Shown here piece by piece: positions 53,692-62,841 of a stretch of 64,000 nt of DNA. The DNA is taken from NCBI GenBank assembly GCA_038329865.1, contig JBBQNK010000006.1:62001-126000 (forward strand), read 5' to 3'. Source of the DNA: JANMES01 sp038329865 (lineage in GTDB: Bacteria; Planctomycetota; Phycisphaerae; Tepidisphaerales; Tepidisphaeraceae). The notes under the pieces were generated by a model. The model was given only the letters and a program-made list of their open reading frames with translations, was not told where the DNA came from and did not search any database. Numbering within the stretch: the first letter of the stretch is position 1; each line of letters starts with the position of its first letter. Made by a program: the position numbers and the translations under genes.

Positions 53692-56208
53692 CTACATCAA
53701 CTGCCACCGCCGGCGCGTGATCCACTCGGCCAGCAGGATCGCGAACGCAAGCGCCGCCTGCATCGGCAGGTCGTACTTGCTGTTCCACGTCGGCGCGTGG
53801 CCGACGAGCGTGAGGCCGCTGCGGATGAAGCTCGCGAGCGGGACAGTTTGCTGCTTGTTGCCGGCCGAATCCGGCTCGGCGCGGATGAGCTGATCGATCA
53901 GCGCCGGCAGCTGGTTCAGGTCGTACGCGTAGCCGTTGGTCGCGGTGGCGATGGAGCGGAGCAGCGCCGGGTTCGCCGCGACTTTCAGCATCTCGTCGGC
54001 CGGCGCGATCACCGTGAACATCAGCTCCTGCGTGCCCAGCGGTTTGCCGTCCTTGGTCGCGGTGATCGTGGCGACATACTCGCCCTTGCCGAGCGAAGGC
54101 ATGGCCACCTGGTACATGCCCGTGTGCGAATCGACCGGCGCGAGATTGAACTGCTGCTTGGCCTTGCTGCCGGTTTGGAAGAGCGACACGCTCACCTGCG
54201 CGAAACGCGTCGCATCGCCCTTGGCGTCGCGAACCATCGCGCGGACGGAAACGGTTTGGCCGAGCTGGTAGATGCTCTTGGAGATCAGCGCCTCGACGCC
54301 CGCGCCGCGCGAGCGGTTGCGAACATCCACGCCGGCGAGCCAGCGGATCAGCTGCCCCCACAGCCGGTTGTACGGACTGTCCTGCCCCATGCCGCGGAGC
54401 GGGAGATACCAGAGGTAAGTCGTATCGACCGTGAACGCCGCCGATCGACCTTCGCCGTAGCGCTGCACCGCGAGCACGATCTGCGGCGAGCCGTCGGGCC
54501 CCGGACGATCCTGGTGCACAATCAAGATCGATGCGCCGCTCTTGGCTTTAGGCACCACGACATTCCCGCGCAGCGGCGGCAGCGGTTGCGTGCCCGGCTT
54601 CGCATCAACGCCGAACCAGTCGGCCAATCCTTCCATCGCCGGGTGCGTGGAACCCTCGGCCGTCAGGCGCGGAACGAACTGCGATTTCTCCTGCGCACTC
54701 GACGGATCGCCGACGAAGACCGGAAGCGCCCGCTCGATCGGCGAATCCTTGTACCCGCCCGCGCCGAAATTATTCTGCCCGCCGATCATCAGCAGCCCCG
54801 TGCCGGTGTTGACCGCCTGCTCGATCGCCAACTGCTGCGGCTTAGTGAGAAAGCTCGAATCGAGATCGCCGAGGATGATGACGTCGAACTTCTTCCACTC
54901 GTCTTTCGTGACGGGCATTTTCTTCAGTGCCTCGCCGCCGGTCGTGCCGGCTGCGTCGAATTCGCTTTGCGTGGTGCGGAGCAGGGTGGCCAGCTCGACA
55001 TTCGGATCGCGATCGAGCGCGAACTTCAGCGGCTTGTACTCCGGCCGAACGCGCCCTTCGACGTACAGCACCTTCACGCGCGGATCGAGCGCCAGCCCCT
55101 GGAATTCCTGCCGATTGTCGACAGTGGAGCGTTCGCCGACGACAGGGTCCACCCACACCGCCAGCCGCTGCACGCCGATGGCCGTCGGCTTGAACGGCAG
55201 CTCCACGCTCTGCCCGTCGACCGTCGGCTGCAGCACGAGCGACTGGCTCACCGGCTTGCCGATCGGCTTGCCGGTGGTCGCGTCAAGCTGCGACATCTGC
55301 ACCTGCACCAGCCGGTTCGGCAGGGCCGACGATTTGATGATCGCCTTGATCTTGGTCTCACTGCCGACGATGAAATCGTCCGGCGCCTGGATGTCTTCGA
55401 CGGCGATGTTCGCCAGCGTCGCCGGCTCGGCCTGGTCGGAGCCCACGCGGATCGTGTGGATCGGCCGCTGCGATTCGCGCACGCTACCGACGACGTCGGC
55501 GGAGGTATTGTCGATGCCGTCGGAGATCAGGACGATCTGGGCGTCGGTGCGGTCGATCTTTTGAAGCACCTTCGACACGCCGGTGACGATGTCGGTCGCC
55601 TGGCCTTCGGGCTTGGCGGTTTGCAGGTCAGTGAAGGTTTTAATTTCGTCGGCGCCGGTGGCGAATGTGAAAAAGTGCGGGATGAAATGCTCGTTAATCT
55701 TCGGCAGCTGCGGGCGGAGCGCCTGCATCGCGGATTGGAACCGCGTCGGGCCGTTCTGCACGTCGGGCACGCTCATTGAGCCGGAGGTATCGACGAGAAA
55801 GATCAACGGCTTCTCGGGCTTGGGCCGGGCGATGTAGCGAATCACCGGCTCGAACAACATAGGCACGAGCAGCATGAGCGCGATCAGCCGGAGCGAAAGC
55901 AGCGTGGACATTCGGCGAACGCCGAGCTGCGCGCCGAGATTGAGGTAGAAGGTGGCCGACAGGTCGGCGAGCATCACGAAGGTCCAGACCAACCCGACAA
56001 CCGGCGAGTGCAGGGCCGGCAGGGCGAGAACCAGAATCGTCCCGATCACCCCGAGCGCGATCAGCGGCAGCGCAAGCCGGCGGCGCTTATCGAGCCACGG
56101 CTTATCGACGATGCCATAGCTCGCTAGCCCAATCGCGGCGGCGATGCAGATCCACATCCACCAATCCCAAGTGCCTTGGCGGAGAATGTCGAAAGACCAG
56201 TTGGACAT
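53692..56208 (-). CDS. Membrane protein with VWA and glutamine-amidotransferase-like domains
   Basis: 838 residues from 56208. Two or three N-terminal helices precede a VWA domain with an intact MIDAS (FLVDTSGSMSVPDVQ, around residues 135-149, and VLISDGIDNTS). A class-I amidotransferase-like domain follows (VKVLYVEGRVRPEYKPLKFAL, LLMIGGQNNFGAGGYKDSPIE). The end has Ig-like strands and a final helix. This arrangement occurs in BatA/DUF4159-associated envelope clusters. Function unknown. Confidence 0.83.
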   Translation of the reverse strand: MSNWSFDILRQGTWDWWMWICIAAAIGLASYGIVDKPWLDKRRRLALPLIALGVIGTILVLALPALHSPVVGLVWTFVMLADLSATFYLNLGAQLGVRRMSTLLSLRLIALMLLVPMLFEPVIRYIARPKPEKPLIFLVDTSGSMSVPDVQNGPTRFQSAMQALRPQLPKINEHFIPHFFTFATGADEIKTFTDLQTAKPEGQATDIVTGVSKVLQKIDRTDAQIVLISDGIDNTSADVVGSVRESQRPIHTIRVGSDQAEPATLANIAVEDIQAPDDFIVGSETKIKAIIKSSALPNRLVQVQMSQLDATTGKPIGKPVSQSLVLQPTVDGQSVELPFKPTAIGVQRLAVWVDPVVGERSTVDNRQEFQGLALDPRVKVLYVEGRVRPEYKPLKFALDRDPNVELATLLRTTQSEFDAAGTTGGEALKKMPVTKDEWKKFDVIILGDLDSSFLTKPQQLAIEQAVNTGTGLLMIGGQNNFGAGGYKDSPIERALPVFVGDPSSAQEKSQFVPRLTAEGSTHPAMEGLADWFGVDAKPGTQPLPPLRGNVVVPKAKSGASILIVHQDRPGPDGSPQIVLAVQRYGEGRSAAFTVDTTYLWYLPLRGMGQDSPYNRLWGQLIRWLAGVDVRNRSRGAGVEALISKSIYQLGQTVSVRAMVRDAKGDATRFAQVSVSLFQTGSKAKQQFNLAPVDSHTGMYQVAMPSLGKGEYVATITATKDGKPLGTQELMFTVIAPADEMLKVAANPALLRSIATATNGYAYDLNQLPALIDQLIRAEPDSAGNKQQTVPLASFIRSGLTLVGHAPTWNSKYDLPMQAALAFAILLAEWITRRRWQLM

Positions 56209-56332
56209 GGGAAAACCGGTGATTGGTGCGTGGAGCGTGACGAATTTGTCACGGACCAATCAACAATCACCACGTCACTTAAAAAGGCTCAACTCCGTCG
56301 GACCCCACGTCCGATAATGTAACTATCTCTCT

Positions 56333-58969
56333 ATGCGGCCCACGTTGATCATCCTCGCCGTTTTTCTGCTCGCCGGGCACGCCGTTGCCCAGCCGGCGGA
56401 GGTTTCGCGCGTGTTGCGGTCGTTCGACTTCGAAGAACGAGCCCGCGGCAACCCTGAAGACCTGCCCATGCACTGGAGCAAGGTCGAGGGAGACAATCTC
56501 CCGCACTACGTTAACGGCACGCTCGCCACCGACAAAGCCCACGCCGGGCGATTCAGCTTCCGCTTCGATCTCAACGGCGGCAGCCTGTTGTACCGGTATG
56601 ATACCGGGCAAATCAAAGTTCAGCCCGGCGCTCACTACCGCGTCGAAGGTTTCTGCCAGACCACCGTCATGCAGCACGCCCGTGCCGGCATGACTGCATA
56701 CTTCACTGATCTTGACGGCCACATCATTCCCAACAGCACCAAGCATTCAGATCTCTACTCGTCCACAGGCATTGAGCCGGCGTGGAAACGCCTGTCCATC
56801 GAGCTGTCGGCCGATTCCGACAAGGCGGCGTACATGGTGCTCGAGCTAGGCCTGCTTCAGCCGATCGAGTTCCAGGCTAAGACGCTCGGCGATCGCACGC
56901 TCTTCCCGCAGGACATTCGCGGGACAGCCTGGTGGGACGACATCAGCGTTTCGCAAGTGCCGAAGGTCACCATGACGACCGACCGCCCGGGCAACATGTT
57001 CCGCCGCAGTGACGTGCCGCGACTGACCGTGCTGGTGAATGATCGATTTACCGACGATCTTTCCGCGCAGCTGGTCATCCGCAATGCCGAAGGGAAGACG
57101 GTTTATCAGCGGTCCGGCGCACTGGACATGTCGGCGGCAAAAACGGTCGCGCCGGGGCAGAAAAAAATGTCGCTCACCTTGCCCGATCTTCCGCCGGGCT
57201 GGTACGAAGCGGCGTTGGTGATGAACAGCCAGGGCACGTACGTCGGCGAGCAGACGCTCGACCTGATTCGGTTGGCCGACGACGCACCGCCCGTCGCTCC
57301 TGATCCGCGGTTCGGCATTAATGCGATCTCACTTCCGTTCGAAGGTTGGGCCGAGCTGCCGGATATTCTTCCGTCGCTGGCGGCGGGGCGGGTGAAGCTC
57401 GCCGTCTGGTCCAGCGCCGGCGATATTCAGCAGGAGGACTCGGCCGCGTTCGATACACTGCTCGAACGGCTCACCACGCTCGGCATTACGCCGACCGCGT
57501 GCCTTGTTGATTTGCCTCCAGAGCTATCGACGAAACTTAAAGGCGGCTGGCCGCAAATCCTTACGGCGCCGAAGGAATCGTGGCAGCCGCAGCTGGCTTT
57601 TCTGATCGCGCGTCATGCGAATCACCTCGACCGCTGGCAACTCGGGGCCGATGGCTCGGATGCGTTCGTGAACGATCCGCGAATGCGCGAAGTTTATCAG
57701 CGCGTCTATCACGAGTTTGAAACGCTCATGGAAAAGCCCGACCTCGCGATGCCCTGGCCGGCGTGGTACCAGATGGAAGGGAAGTTGCCGGCCACCGTAG
57801 CATTGTCAGTCCCGCCGAGCGTGCTGCCGAGCCAGTTGCCTCTGTACATCCAGGACATGCACCGGCAGGAAGGGCACAACCTTTCGATCAGCCTTGAGCT
57901 GCTCTCGCGCGAGCAGTACGGGCGTGAGGTGCAGATTCGCGACCTGGCGCAGCGCGTGGTTTACGCCCTGGCCGCCCACGCGCAGCGGATCGACCTGCCG
58001 CTGCCATTCACAGTGAAGCGCGAAGGCGACGCCGTCATCAAGCAGCCGCAGGAATTGCTGCTCATCATGCGAACGCTGGTGACGAACTTGAGCGGGAGCA
58101 CGTTCAAAGGCAAGGTGCCGATCGCCGACGGCGTGGAGGCGTTCCTCTTCGATCGCAACGGGCAGGGCGTTTTGGTGCTGTGGGACCGCGGCTCGGTCAA
58201 CGGCGTGAAGCAACTCGCGATCAACCTCGGCCAACATCCGATGAGCATCGATCTGTGGGGCAATGTCAGCCCGCTGCTCACCACGAGCGACAACAAGACC
58301 GGCACGGTGCAACTCGAGATCGGCCCGATGCCGATCATCCTTGTGGATATCGACGGCCCGCAGGCGCAGCTCCGCGCGAGCGTGGCGTTCGATCAGCCGC
58401 TGCTGGAAAGCAGCTTCAAGCCGCACACCCGGCGCATCCGGTTTACTAATCCATACCGTGTAGCGATCGGCGGCACGCTCAAGCTTCGGCCGCCGGAGGG
58501 GTGGCGGATTGATCCGCAGATTCTTACCTTCACGCTCAACCCGGGCGAGACGTTCGATCACGAAGTGACGATCGAGTTCCCCTACAACAGCTTCGCCGGG
58601 CCGAAGACGATCGCCGCGCAGTTCAACGTGCAGGGCGAGACGAATTCTAAATTCTCTGTGCCGGTGATGCTCAACCTGGGCTTGAGCGACGTAGGCGTGC
58701 AGAGCCTGGCGATCCGCGACGGGAAAGACATCGTCGTGCAGCAGATGATCAGCAACTACGGCGACAAGCCGATCGACTACACCGCCTTCGCCATCTACCC
58801 CGGCACGGCCAGGCAGGAACGACTGGTGACCAACCTCGGCGCTGGCCGGACGACGATAAAGGTCTACCGCTTCACCGGCGTGGAGATGCTGCCGAACGCG
58901 AAGGTTCGCTCGGGCGTGAAGGAATTGGTCGGCACTCGAATTTTAAACGACGAAGTCGAAATCAAGTGA
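56333..58969 (+). CDS. Large exported multidomain protein, possibly glycan-active
   Basis: 878 residues. Signal peptide ILAVFLLAGHAVAQ. An N-terminal beta-sandwich (SFDFEERARGNPEDLPMHW; about 30-215) looks like a carbohydrate-binding module. The region from about 320 to 650 resembles a TIM-barrel glycoside hydrolase (RFGINAISLPFEGWAELPDILPSL, DRWQLGADGSDAF). The C-terminal part has an NEW3-like beta domain (LTFTLNPGETFDHEV). No catalytic Glu pair could be confirmed. It is divergent from the VWA gene with a gap of about 124 nt. Confidence 0.72.
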   Translation: MRPTLIILAVFLLAGHAVAQPAEVSRVLRSFDFEERARGNPEDLPMHWSKVEGDNLPHYVNGTLATDKAHAGRFSFRFDLNGGSLLYRYDTGQIKVQPGAHYRVEGFCQTTVMQHARAGMTAYFTDLDGHIIPNSTKHSDLYSSTGIEPAWKRLSIELSADSDKAAYMVLELGLLQPIEFQAKTLGDRTLFPQDIRGTAWWDDISVSQVPKVTMTTDRPGNMFRRSDVPRLTVLVNDRFTDDLSAQLVIRNAEGKTVYQRSGALDMSAAKTVAPGQKKMSLTLPDLPPGWYEAALVMNSQGTYVGEQTLDLIRLADDAPPVAPDPRFGINAISLPFEGWAELPDILPSLAAGRVKLAVWSSAGDIQQEDSAAFDTLLERLTTLGITPTACLVDLPPELSTKLKGGWPQILTAPKESWQPQLAFLIARHANHLDRWQLGADGSDAFVNDPRMREVYQRVYHEFETLMEKPDLAMPWPAWYQMEGKLPATVALSVPPSVLPSQLPLYIQDMHRQEGHNLSISLELLSREQYGREVQIRDLAQRVVYALAAHAQRIDLPLPFTVKREGDAVIKQPQELLLIMRTLVTNLSGSTFKGKVPIADGVEAFLFDRNGQGVLVLWDRGSVNGVKQLAINLGQHPMSIDLWGNVSPLLTTSDNKTGTVQLEIGPMPIILVDIDGPQAQLRASVAFDQPLLESSFKPHTRRIRFTNPYRVAIGGTLKLRPPEGWRIDPQILTFTLNPGETFDHEVTIEFPYNSFAGPKTIAAQFNVQGETNSKFSVPVMLNLGLSDVGVQSLAIRDGKDIVVQQMISNYGDKPIDYTAFAIYPGTARQERLVTNLGAGRTTIKVYRFTGVEMLPNAKVRSGVKELVGTRILNDEVEIK

Positions 58970-59003
58970 TTGATTGATCGCCTCGCCGACTGCTAGTGAA
59001 TCA

Positions 59004-59015
59004 TTTCACGTGAAA
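59004..59015. promoter_or_regulatory. 12-bp perfect palindrome TTTCACGTGAAA
   Basis: Lies 65 nt upstream of the pseudopilin-like gene. A TACAAT-like -10 hexamer is at 59053-59058. Could be an operator; only one copy was noticed. Confidence 0.3.
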
Positions 59016-59079
59016 GCGCACCGGAATTCTCTGGACGCACAGGATTGGACGATACAATAGCTTCCGACACGGAGGCTTC

Positions 59080-59667
59080 ATGAGTTCACTCACCGCTGGC
59101 CAGGCTTCTTCAGTACCGCTCGATTACGCACCGCGAAAAACCGGGTTCAAATTTCCGCGATGGATGTTCTGGCTCACGGGCGTGGGCGTCGGCGTGTTTT
59201 TTCTCGGTTCGATTTTACTACCGAGTCTGTGTAAGTCGTCTGAGACCGCCAACCGCGTGAAGTGTGCCGCGAATCTCAGGCAGATTGGAACCGCTCTCCA
59301 GTTGTTTGCAAAAGAACACAATGGAAAATATCCGGATCAAATGGCAGAACTGATTGAGACCGAAGATCTCACGCCAGCCGTGTTCACGTGTCCCTCCGGA
59401 TCGGCTGACGTTTCGAGTGGAGCGACGCCGGAACAGCGCGCGGCTGATTTATCGTCGCCGAAATACTGCTCGTATATTTACCTGAAGGAAAATCTCGGCA
59501 ATCCGGATCGCGCGATCGTTTATGAACGGCCTGACGACCATGACAAAGACGGCATGAACGTTCTTTACGGCGATTTCCACGTGGAATTTCAGCAGAGCAC
59601 GCGGCCGGCAGGGCAGGCGGCGCTGATCGCGAGCGGAATTCCTGCCGATGTATTCAAGACCAAGTAA
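59080..59667 (+). CDS. Pseudopilin-like (DUF1559-type) membrane protein
   Basis: 195 residues, SD GGAGG. One N-terminal helix (FWLTGVGVGVFFLGSILLP, about 31-50) is followed by NRVKCAANLRQIGTALQLFAKEHNGKYP, typical of planctomycete DUF1559 and type II pseudopilin-like proteins. The end GMNVLYGDFHVEFQ corresponds to the H-x9-DG motif of that group. No standard prepilin peptidase site is visible before the helix. Confidence 0.8.
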   Translation: MSSLTAGQASSVPLDYAPRKTGFKFPRWMFWLTGVGVGVFFLGSILLPSLCKSSETANRVKCAANLRQIGTALQLFAKEHNGKYPDQMAELIETEDLTPAVFTCPSGSADVSSGATPEQRAADLSSPKYCSYIYLKENLGNPDRAIVYERPDDHDKDGMNVLYGDFHVEFQQSTRPAGQAALIASGIPADVFKTK

Positions 59668-59679
59668 GCCGGCGCCGAA

Positions 59680-60990
59680 TCACTCCGCGTATCGCTTCAC
59701 AATGATCGTGTCGTTCTGCCCGCCGAAGCCGAAGCTGTTGCTCATGGCCACGTCCACCTTCGCCTTGCGAGCCTTGTTCGGCACGTAGTCGAGGTCGCAC
59801 TCCGGGTCGGGAAAATCCAAATTCATCGTCGGCGGCAGGATATTGTCGCGGATCGCCAGCACGCAGCAGATCATCTCCACCGCGCCGGCGGCGGCGATGA
59901 GGTGGCCCATCATGCTCTTGATGCTGCTGACCGGCACGCGCTTGGCTAACTCGCCGAAGACTTTGCGGATGGCGTTGGTCTCATTGCCGTCGTTTTCGCT
60001 CGTGCCCGTGCCGTGCGCGTTGATGTACTGAATGTCGGCCGGCGTGAGATTCGCGTCGGCCAGAGCTTCCTGCATCGCAACGACGGCACCTTGCCCTTCC
60101 GGATCCTGATCGGTAATGCGGTAAGCGTCGGCCGTGCTGCCGTAGCCGACGACCTCGGCGAGAATCGTCGCGCCGCGAGCTTTCGCGTGGTCGAGCGTTT
60201 CGAGAATCACGACGCCCGCCCCTTCGCCGAGCACGAACCCGCCTCGCTTATCATCGAACGGCCGGCTGGCGCGGGCGGGGTTCATTTCGCCGATCGCTTC
60301 CTTCAGCTTTTCATCTTCCGACAGCGCGGTAAGGCGATTGAAGCCCGTCACGCCGAACGGATGGATCATCGAGTGAGCACCGCCGCCAATCATCACGTCC
60401 GCATCGCCGCGGCGGAGGATTTCTGCCGCCTCGCCGATCGCCTGCGTGCTGGCGGCGCAGGCGGTCAGGCAGTTCATCGCCGGGCCACGTGCGCCGGTGA
60501 GCAACGCCACGTGCGAGAGCGGCATGTTCGGCTCCTGCTCGAGCTCGCGCGTGACGTCCATCATCTGGCTGGCCAACTCGTACCATTTGACCGCGTCGAT
60601 CGACTGCGCGTCCGCCTTCCAGGACGCGACGGCCGCTGTCGTGAACGCGTCAAAATCGAGTGACCCTTCGCCGCTGCCGAGGTAGATGCCGACGCGATCA
60701 AGATCGAGCTTGGCGCGATCGAGCCCGGCAGATTTCCACGCCTGCGCGCACGCCGCGACCGCGAACTGCGTGTTCCGCCCGCCGTCGATGTGATCGGCTG
60801 TGTCAGCGACGAATTCCCCGAGCTTGAAATCCTTCACCTCGGCGGAAATCGTCGTGGGAAATGTCGAGGCATCAAACAGCGTGGTCCGCGCAATGCCCGA
60901 TTCGCCGTTGAGCAGGCGTTGCCAGACAGCTTCGATGGAATGCCCCATCGGCGTGATCCAGCCCATTCCGGTGATGACGACTCGGTTCAT
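59680..60990 (-). CDS. fabF: Beta-ketoacyl-ACP synthase II, intact triad
   Basis: The start at 60990 follows AGAGGAA and gives 436 residues beginning MNRVVITGMGWITPMG. The condensing-enzyme triad is complete: C178 in TACAAS, H326 in NAHGTGT and H363 in SMMGHLIAAAG. It is last in the acyl-chain operon. A GIY-YIG gene separates it from the degenerate KS gene. It probably performs condensation with the KS-like partner. Confidence 0.95.
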   Translation of the reverse strand: MNRVVITGMGWITPMGHSIEAVWQRLLNGESGIARTTLFDASTFPTTISAEVKDFKLGEFVADTADHIDGGRNTQFAVAACAQAWKSAGLDRAKLDLDRVGIYLGSGEGSLDFDAFTTAAVASWKADAQSIDAVKWYELASQMMDVTRELEQEPNMPLSHVALLTGARGPAMNCLTACAASTQAIGEAAEILRRGDADVMIGGGAHSMIHPFGVTGFNRLTALSEDEKLKEAIGEMNPARASRPFDDKRGGFVLGEGAGVVILETLDHAKARGATILAEVVGYGSTADAYRITDQDPEGQGAVVAMQEALADANLTPADIQYINAHGTGTSENDGNETNAIRKVFGELAKRVPVSSIKSMMGHLIAAAGAVEMICCVLAIRDNILPPTMNLDFPDPECDLDYVPNKARKAKVDVAMSNSFGFGGQNDTIIVKRYAE

Positions 60991-61015
60991 AAGTATTCCT
61001 CTCAGTAGACTACCG

Positions 61016-61408
61016 CTATTTCCCAGCACCGTCATCCTGAGCGAAGCGAAGGACCTCACGGCTGCCCGATGACTTCCGAATCGCAAGCGGCTCAACTCGC
61101 GAGTCAATCGCCGGCACACCGCTATCAAATTCTAAACTGAGATCCTTCCAGCGCGGATTCAATTGCTGAATCAGCTCGATCTTCTTAGATCGTAGCCACC
61201 CTTTGATTTTTTTCTCCGTAGCAATGGCTTTCTCCGCAGTGTCGAATTTCTCGAACCAAACGAGTTGACCCACATTGTACTTGGCAGTGAACCCGGGAAT
61301 CATTTTATGTTGGTGCTCGAAGACTCGTCGCTTGAGATTGTTCGTCATGCCGGTATAGAGCACGCGGGTGCGGTTGGTGAGGATGTAGACGTAAAATGGG
61401 CCTCTCAT
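61016..61408 (-). CDS. GIY-YIG domain protein, repeat-associated
   Basis: 130 residues: FYVYILTNRTRVLYTGMTNNLKRRVFEH is the GIY-YIG core of the short UPF0213 type, with KYNVGQLVWFEKFDTAEKAIATEKKIKGW following. The protein's last 18 residues include VLRFAQDD, encoded by a 29-bp repeat (61031-61059). The same repeat lies in inverse orientation beyond the start (61466-61494). Inserted between two KS genes of one operon. A role in repeat spread or DNA repair is inference. Confidence 0.85.
   Translation of the reverse strand: MRGPFYVYILTNRTRVLYTGMTNNLKRRVFEHQHKMIPGFTAKYNVGQLVWFEKFDTAEKAIATEKKIKGWLRSKKIELIQQLNPRWKDLSLEFDSGVPAIDSRVEPLAIRKSSGSREVLRFAQDDGAGK
61031..61059. repeat. Family D repeat, left copy, inside the GIY-YIG 3' end
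   Basis: Starts GTCATCCTGAGCGAAGCG and ends GACCTCAC. Inverted partner at 61466-61494 differs at one base. Confidence 0.8.
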
Positions 61409-61465
61409 GGGGTACCATTTTTGCCAGCGAAGCTTGGTCGGAAGTTCTGCGCGTTGAGGCCGTCA

Positions 61466-61494
61466 GTGAGGTCCTTCGCTGCGCTCAGGATGAC
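61466..61494. repeat. Family D repeat, right copy
   Basis: Starts GTGAGGTCCTTCGC and ends CAGGATGAC, the reverse complement of the 61031 copy with one mismatch. It is located between the KS-like gene end (61509) and the GIY-YIG gene start. Confidence 0.8.
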
Positions 61495-61508
61495 GGGATA
61501 GGTGACGT

Positions 61509-62807
61509 TCATATTTTCTTGAAAACCAGCGCCGCGTTCTGCCCGCCGAGCGAATAAACGCTGCTAACAGCGACGTCGATCTTCGCGTCGCGCGGCTTAA
61601 CGGCGACGTTGAGCGTCTGGCCGTCGATGATCTGTTGCGTGTTGATGGCGCCCGGAATCGTGTTGTGATGCAGTGCGAGCACTGCCGTAACGGCGTCGAC
61701 TCCGGAACCGGCGGCGAGGTTGCCGGTTTGTGCCTTGATCGGCGCGAGCGGCACGCGATCGAGCCCACCGCCGAAGACCGTATGCAGGCCGGCGAGTTCG
61801 GCGCGGTCATGGCTCGGCACACCTAAACCCGTCGGCACAATTAAGTTGACGGCGGCGGGGGGCAGGTTTGCCTCAGCAAGCGCTTTGCTGATTGCCTTGC
61901 CGTAGCTGTAGCCGGTTGGATCGGGCGCGGTGATTTTGTAGGTGTCCTGGCTGGCGCCGAAGCCGACGACTTCGCAGTAGGCTCGCGCGCCGCGCTTCTG
62001 CGCGTGTTCCAGCGATTCAAGGATGAACAACCCGCCGCCTTCACCGACGGCCGTGCCGGTGGCGGCGGCGTCGAACGGGCGGACGGCCTGTTCGGGGTGG
62101 TCGTTGCTCGCCGTGCTGACACGCTTGAGCAGACATTGTCGCATCAACCCCATCGGCTGCACTTTGGTTTCAGCTCCGCCGCAGATGGCCACATCCGCGG
62201 CCCCGCGCTGGATCGTGCGGAATGCTTCGCCGATCGCCAGGTGCGAGCTGGCATCGGCGCAGGTGATGGTGTTACTCGGGCCCTTCAGGCCGTGCACGAT
62301 CGTCACATGGCAGCTCAGCATGTTGGGCAGATATTTCAGCAGCCAAAGAGGCGTGAGTTGCTGCATGCCTTCGCGGCCCCACTTTTTCAGGTCGAGCTTG
62401 TCGCCGTTCGCGCCGGCGGCCAGGGCGTAGGTCAGCTCGTTGAGATCGACGCTGATCAGCCCCGCACCGATGTTGCAGCCGAAGCGCGAGAGGTTCACGC
62501 TCGGCGATTCGGTGTGGGCCTTGGATTCCAAGCCCGCGTCCTTGAACGCATCATCCGCGGCGATCACAGCCAGTTCGATGTCGCGGGCCATCACCTTGGT
62601 GGCCTTGCGGTAGCTCTTGGGGACGAAGTCACCGATCTTGTAGGCAGGCACTTCACCGGCGATTTGCGAGGGGAATCCGGAGGGATCAAATTGCGTGATG
62701 CGCCGCACGCCGACTTGGCCGGCGATCAGGTTCTGCCAGAACGCGGCGCTGCCGATGCCGATCGGGCTGATCACGCCAATGCCGGTGATGACGACTCGGG
62801 TATTCAT
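61509..62807 (-). CDS. KS-like protein lacking both catalytic histidines (CLF-like candidate)
   Basis: 432 residues with a complete FabF fold: MNTRVVITGIGVISPIG, NTITCADASSHLAIG (C183 kept) and GGGLFILESLEHAQKRGA. At the positions of the two catalytic histidines it reads PTGLGVPSHD (T326) and AQTGNLAAG (N363). It therefore cannot use the normal decarboxylation chemistry and may act as a chain-length-factor-like partner of the FabF at 59680. Neighbours are an ACP and a FabZ-like gene upstream. Confidence 0.9.
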   Translation of the reverse strand: MNTRVVITGIGVISPIGIGSAAFWQNLIAGQVGVRRITQFDPSGFPSQIAGEVPAYKIGDFVPKSYRKATKVMARDIELAVIAADDAFKDAGLESKAHTESPSVNLSRFGCNIGAGLISVDLNELTYALAAGANGDKLDLKKWGREGMQQLTPLWLLKYLPNMLSCHVTIVHGLKGPSNTITCADASSHLAIGEAFRTIQRGAADVAICGGAETKVQPMGLMRQCLLKRVSTASNDHPEQAVRPFDAAATGTAVGEGGGLFILESLEHAQKRGARAYCEVVGFGASQDTYKITAPDPTGYSYGKAISKALAEANLPPAAVNLIVPTGLGVPSHDRAELAGLHTVFGGGLDRVPLAPIKAQTGNLAAGSGVDAVTAVLALHHNTIPGAINTQQIIDGQTLNVAVKPRDAKIDVAVSSVYSLGGQNAALVFKKI

Positions 62808-62841
62808 GGGAGAGTTATTCTATCGCGGCCGCGCCGGTTTA

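Noticed and set aside
53164..55779. 871-codon open frame on the plus strand
   Set aside because: It is antisense to the YihY and VWA genes, has low-complexity Arg-rich content and no recognisable domain; the minus-strand proteins have clear family motifs.
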